Positions 4,178 through 6,159 of a DNA stretch of 6,159 nt are shown piece by piece (position 1 is the first letter of the stretch; the number at the start of each line of letters is the position of its first letter). The notes beneath the pieces were generated by a model. It searched no databases, was not told the origin of the DNA, and was given only the letters and a program-made list of their open reading frames with translations. The translations under genes were made by a program, and so were the position numbers. Origin of the DNA: Lachnospiraceae bacterium (GTDB lineage: Bacteria; Bacillota; Clostridia; Lachnospirales; Lachnospiraceae); the NCBI GenBank assembly GCA_029068665.1, contig JAIECC010000088.1, forward strand, positions 1-6,159, read 5' to 3'.

Positions 4178-6159
4178 TTATTTCTGTACGAGGTTTACGA
4201 TTTTACCCGGTACATAAATTTCTTTTACGATGGTGCCGGTCAGCTTATCGGCAACAGCCTCTTTTGCCTTGGCCATTACAGCTTCTTTTGCTTCCTCTAC
4301 ACCAATCATAATGGTAGCTCTTGTTTTTCCATTGATCTGAACCGGAATTTCAATCTCATCATCCTGAATGGCTTCTTCATCATAGGTCGGCCAGGTCTGA
4401 TGGAAGACCGAATATCCGCCGCCCAATGCTTCCCACAATTCCTCACCGATATGTGGTGCAAATGGTGCAATCAAAAGAACGGCTGCTTTTAAGGTTTCCT
4501 TATCTACGCCGGTGGTCTTTGTCAATTCCACGAACTTATTATTGTATTCCATAAAGGCACTGACCACCGTATTCAGACTGAACTGTTCAAACCGGGTAGT
4601 GACATCTTTAATCATCCGGTGACGCAGTTTTATTAATTCCTTGGTTTCCGGAACATCCTTATCTTTATTGGTCATCACCATGTTGTAGAATCGGTTGATA
4701 AACCGGTAAACGCCGTCAATTCCGCTGTCATCCCAGATAGAATCCAGCTCCGGAGGTCCAATGAACAACTCATACAGACGAAGGGAATCACAGCCATAAT
4801 CCCGTACCATATCATCCGGTGATACAATATTTCCAAGAGACTTACTCATCTTGGTCGCTGCTCCGGTTTCCCGGTCTCTGCCGCACACCATACCCTGATT
4901 AAAGAGTTTCTGGAACGGCTCACTGAAATCAACCACACCGATATCATTTAAGAACTTGGTATAGAACCGGGCATATAGCAAATGCAATACCGCATGTTCC
5001 ACACCACCGATATACATATCCACTGGTAAATACCGGTCTGCCTTTTCCCGACTGACTAATTCCTTATCATTCTTTGGATCTACATAGCGCAGAAAATACC
5101 AGGACGAACCTGCCCACTGAGGCATGGTATTGGTTTCCCGCTTCGCCGGCTTGCCACAGCACGGACATGTGGTATTTACCCAGTCCGTAATATCTGCAAG
5201 GGGTGATTCTCCGGTTCCCGTAGGCTGATAGCTTTCTACATCCGGCAATAATAATGGCAGCTGATCCTCCGGTACCGGTACAGCACCACAATCCGGACAG
5301 TGTACAATCGGAATCGGCTCCCCCCAGTACCGCTGGCGGGAAAATACCCAGTCACGAAGCTTGTAATTCGTAGTCTTCTTTCCAAAGCCCATTTTTTCTA
5401 TCATTGCCGGTGCTTCCTTCTTCAGCACCGCAGATTCCATACCGTTCCAGTCGCCGGAATTAATCATCATGCCTGACGCATCGGTATAAGCCTCTGTCAT
5501 ATTCTCAATTTCCTTACCATCCTTGGCAATTACCTGTATGATCGGAAGGTTGAATTTGGTGGCAAATGCAAAGTCACGCTCATCATGAGCCGGCACGCAC
5601 ATAATGGCTCCCGTACCGTAGTCTGCCAGTACATAATCGGATAACCAGATCGGCACCTTTGCTCCGTTCAACGGATTAATGGCATAGCTTCCGGTAAATA
5701 CACCGGTCTTCTCCTTGTCCTGCATCCGGTCTACATTGGACTTCATAGACGCATCATAAATGTATTTTTCTACTGCCTCCCTAGTTTCTTCTGTTGCCAG
5801 AGAAGCTGCCAGAGCATGCTCCGGTGCCAGTACCATAAAGGTAGCACCATATAAGGTATCCGGTCTTGTAGTATAGACGGTAATTGCTTCCTCCTTACCC
5901 TCTACCTTGAAATCCACCTCGGCACCATAGGAACGACCAATCCAGTCGGACTGCATCTTCTTCACCTTTTCCGGCCAGTCCAGAGTATTCAGATCCTCCA
6001 GCAAACGGTCGGCATAAGCGGTAATCTTCAGCATCCACTGACGCAGATTCTTCTTGGTCACCTCAGAATGACAGCGTTCACATTTACCGTCTACCACCTC
6101 TTCATTTGCCAGACCGGTCTTACAGGACGGACACCAGTTAATCGGCATTTCCTTTTCAT
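4178..6159 (-). CDS. leuS: Leucyl-tRNA synthetase, lacking the N-terminus (5'-partial)
   Basis: This cytoplasmic class I enzyme charges tRNA-Leu with leucine. The frame is open to the right edge; the ATG at 6148 is internal, since the preceding codons (E-K-E) continue the family sequence, so the true start lies outside. About 660 residues are visible of a usual 800 or so. The N-terminal Rossmann half with the HIGH motif is missing. Numbering from the internal Met: a Cys4 zinc-ribbon-like patch (C6, C9, C23, C26), the CP1 editing domain with TTRPDTLYGATF (92-104, counting the preceding Y) and its editing aspartate D189 in VPAHDERDF, a second Cys set (C284, C287, C328, C331), the KMSKS signature at 433-437, an alpha-helical anticodon-binding region (about 500-590), and the C-terminal domain with VQINGKTR (603-610). 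The gene ends with TAA at 4180-4178 and a strong terminator. Any T-box leader would be upstream of the window. Confidence 0.97.
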   Translation of the reverse strand, partial: EKEMPINWCPSCKTGLANEEVVDGKCERCHSEVTKKNLRQWMLKITAYADRLLEDLNTLDWPEKVKKMQSDWIGRSYGAEVDFKVEGKEEAITVYTTRPDTLYGATFMVLAPEHALAASLATEETREAVEKYIYDASMKSNVDRMQDKEKTGVFTGSYAINPLNGAKVPIWLSDYVLADYGTGAIMCVPAHDERDFAFATKFNLPIIQVIAKDGKEIENMTEAYTDASGMMINSGDWNGMESAVLKKEAPAMIEKMGFGKKTTNYKLRDWVFSRQRYWGEPIPIVHCPDCGAVPVPEDQLPLLLPDVESYQPTGTGESPLADITDWVNTTCPCCGKPAKRETNTMPQWAGSSWYFLRYVDPKNDKELVSREKADRYLPVDMYIGGVEHAVLHLLYARFYTKFLNDIGVVDFSEPFQKLFNQGMVCGRDRETGAATKMSKSLGNIVSPDDMVRDYGCDSLRLYELFIGPPELDSIWDDSGIDGVYRFINRFYNMVMTNKDKDVPETKELIKLRHRMIKDVTTRFEQFSLNTVVSAFMEYNNKFVELTKTTGVDKETLKAAVLLIAPFAPHIGEELWEALGGGYSVFHQTWPTYDEEAIQDDEIEIPVQINGKTRATIMIGVEEAKEAVMAKAKEAVADKLTGTIVKEIYVPGKIVNLVQK

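Noticed and set aside
6146..6148. ATG at 6148 as the start of leuS
   Set aside because: The frame remains open upstream to the edge, the preceding residues fit the family, and a start here would remove the essential HIGH-containing half.

Overview
The window looks like a chromosomal segment from a low-to-moderate GC Firmicute, most likely a gut Lachnospiraceae-type clostridium. This rests on strong AGGAGG-like ribosome binding sites, a PF06541 (CmpB-type) membrane protein, a secreted Amidase_3 protein with DUF4214 repeats, and the character of the leucyl-tRNA synthetase. The assignment is an inference from gene content, not from a database search.

Layout from left to right. Positions 1-497 (minus strand) hold the N-terminal 165 codons of an AlgX/AlgJ-like membrane-anchored protein; the rest lies beyond the left edge. 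Positions 498-720 are non-coding and contain a long hairpin (582-649) whose pairing is best on the minus strand. Positions 721-2826 (minus) encode a 701-residue secreted cell-wall amidase with four tandem DUF4214-type motifs, driven by a good extended -10 promoter at 2879-2906. Positions 3037-3552 (plus) encode a small polytopic membrane protein of the CmpB/PF06541 family, divergent from the amidase. Positions 4178-6159 (minus) are leuS, lacking its 5' part (right edge), and it ends in a clear intrinsic terminator at 4126-4170.

The most interesting part is the roughly 600-bp gap between the CmpB-like gene and leuS. It holds two copies of an element of about 210 bp in opposite orientation: E1, 3548-3759, minus; E2, 3921-4129, plus. 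They share conserved ends and an 89-nt core that is 79/89 identical. All ten core differences fit one RNA fold: three compensatory base-pair changes, two G-C/G-U exchanges and two loop changes, one of which keeps a GNRA tetraloop. The core is enclosed by a long outer stem whose sequence is largely different in the two copies but is complementary in both (about 36 bp with one bulge in E2). This looks like selection on RNA (or single-stranded DNA) structure and not on sequence. No protein gene is associated with the pair in this window and I cannot name the family.

The genes do not form an evident pathway. The amidase and the AlgX-like protein are both envelope or exopolysaccharide related and lie on the same strand. 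leuS is housekeeping, and the membrane protein is of unknown function.
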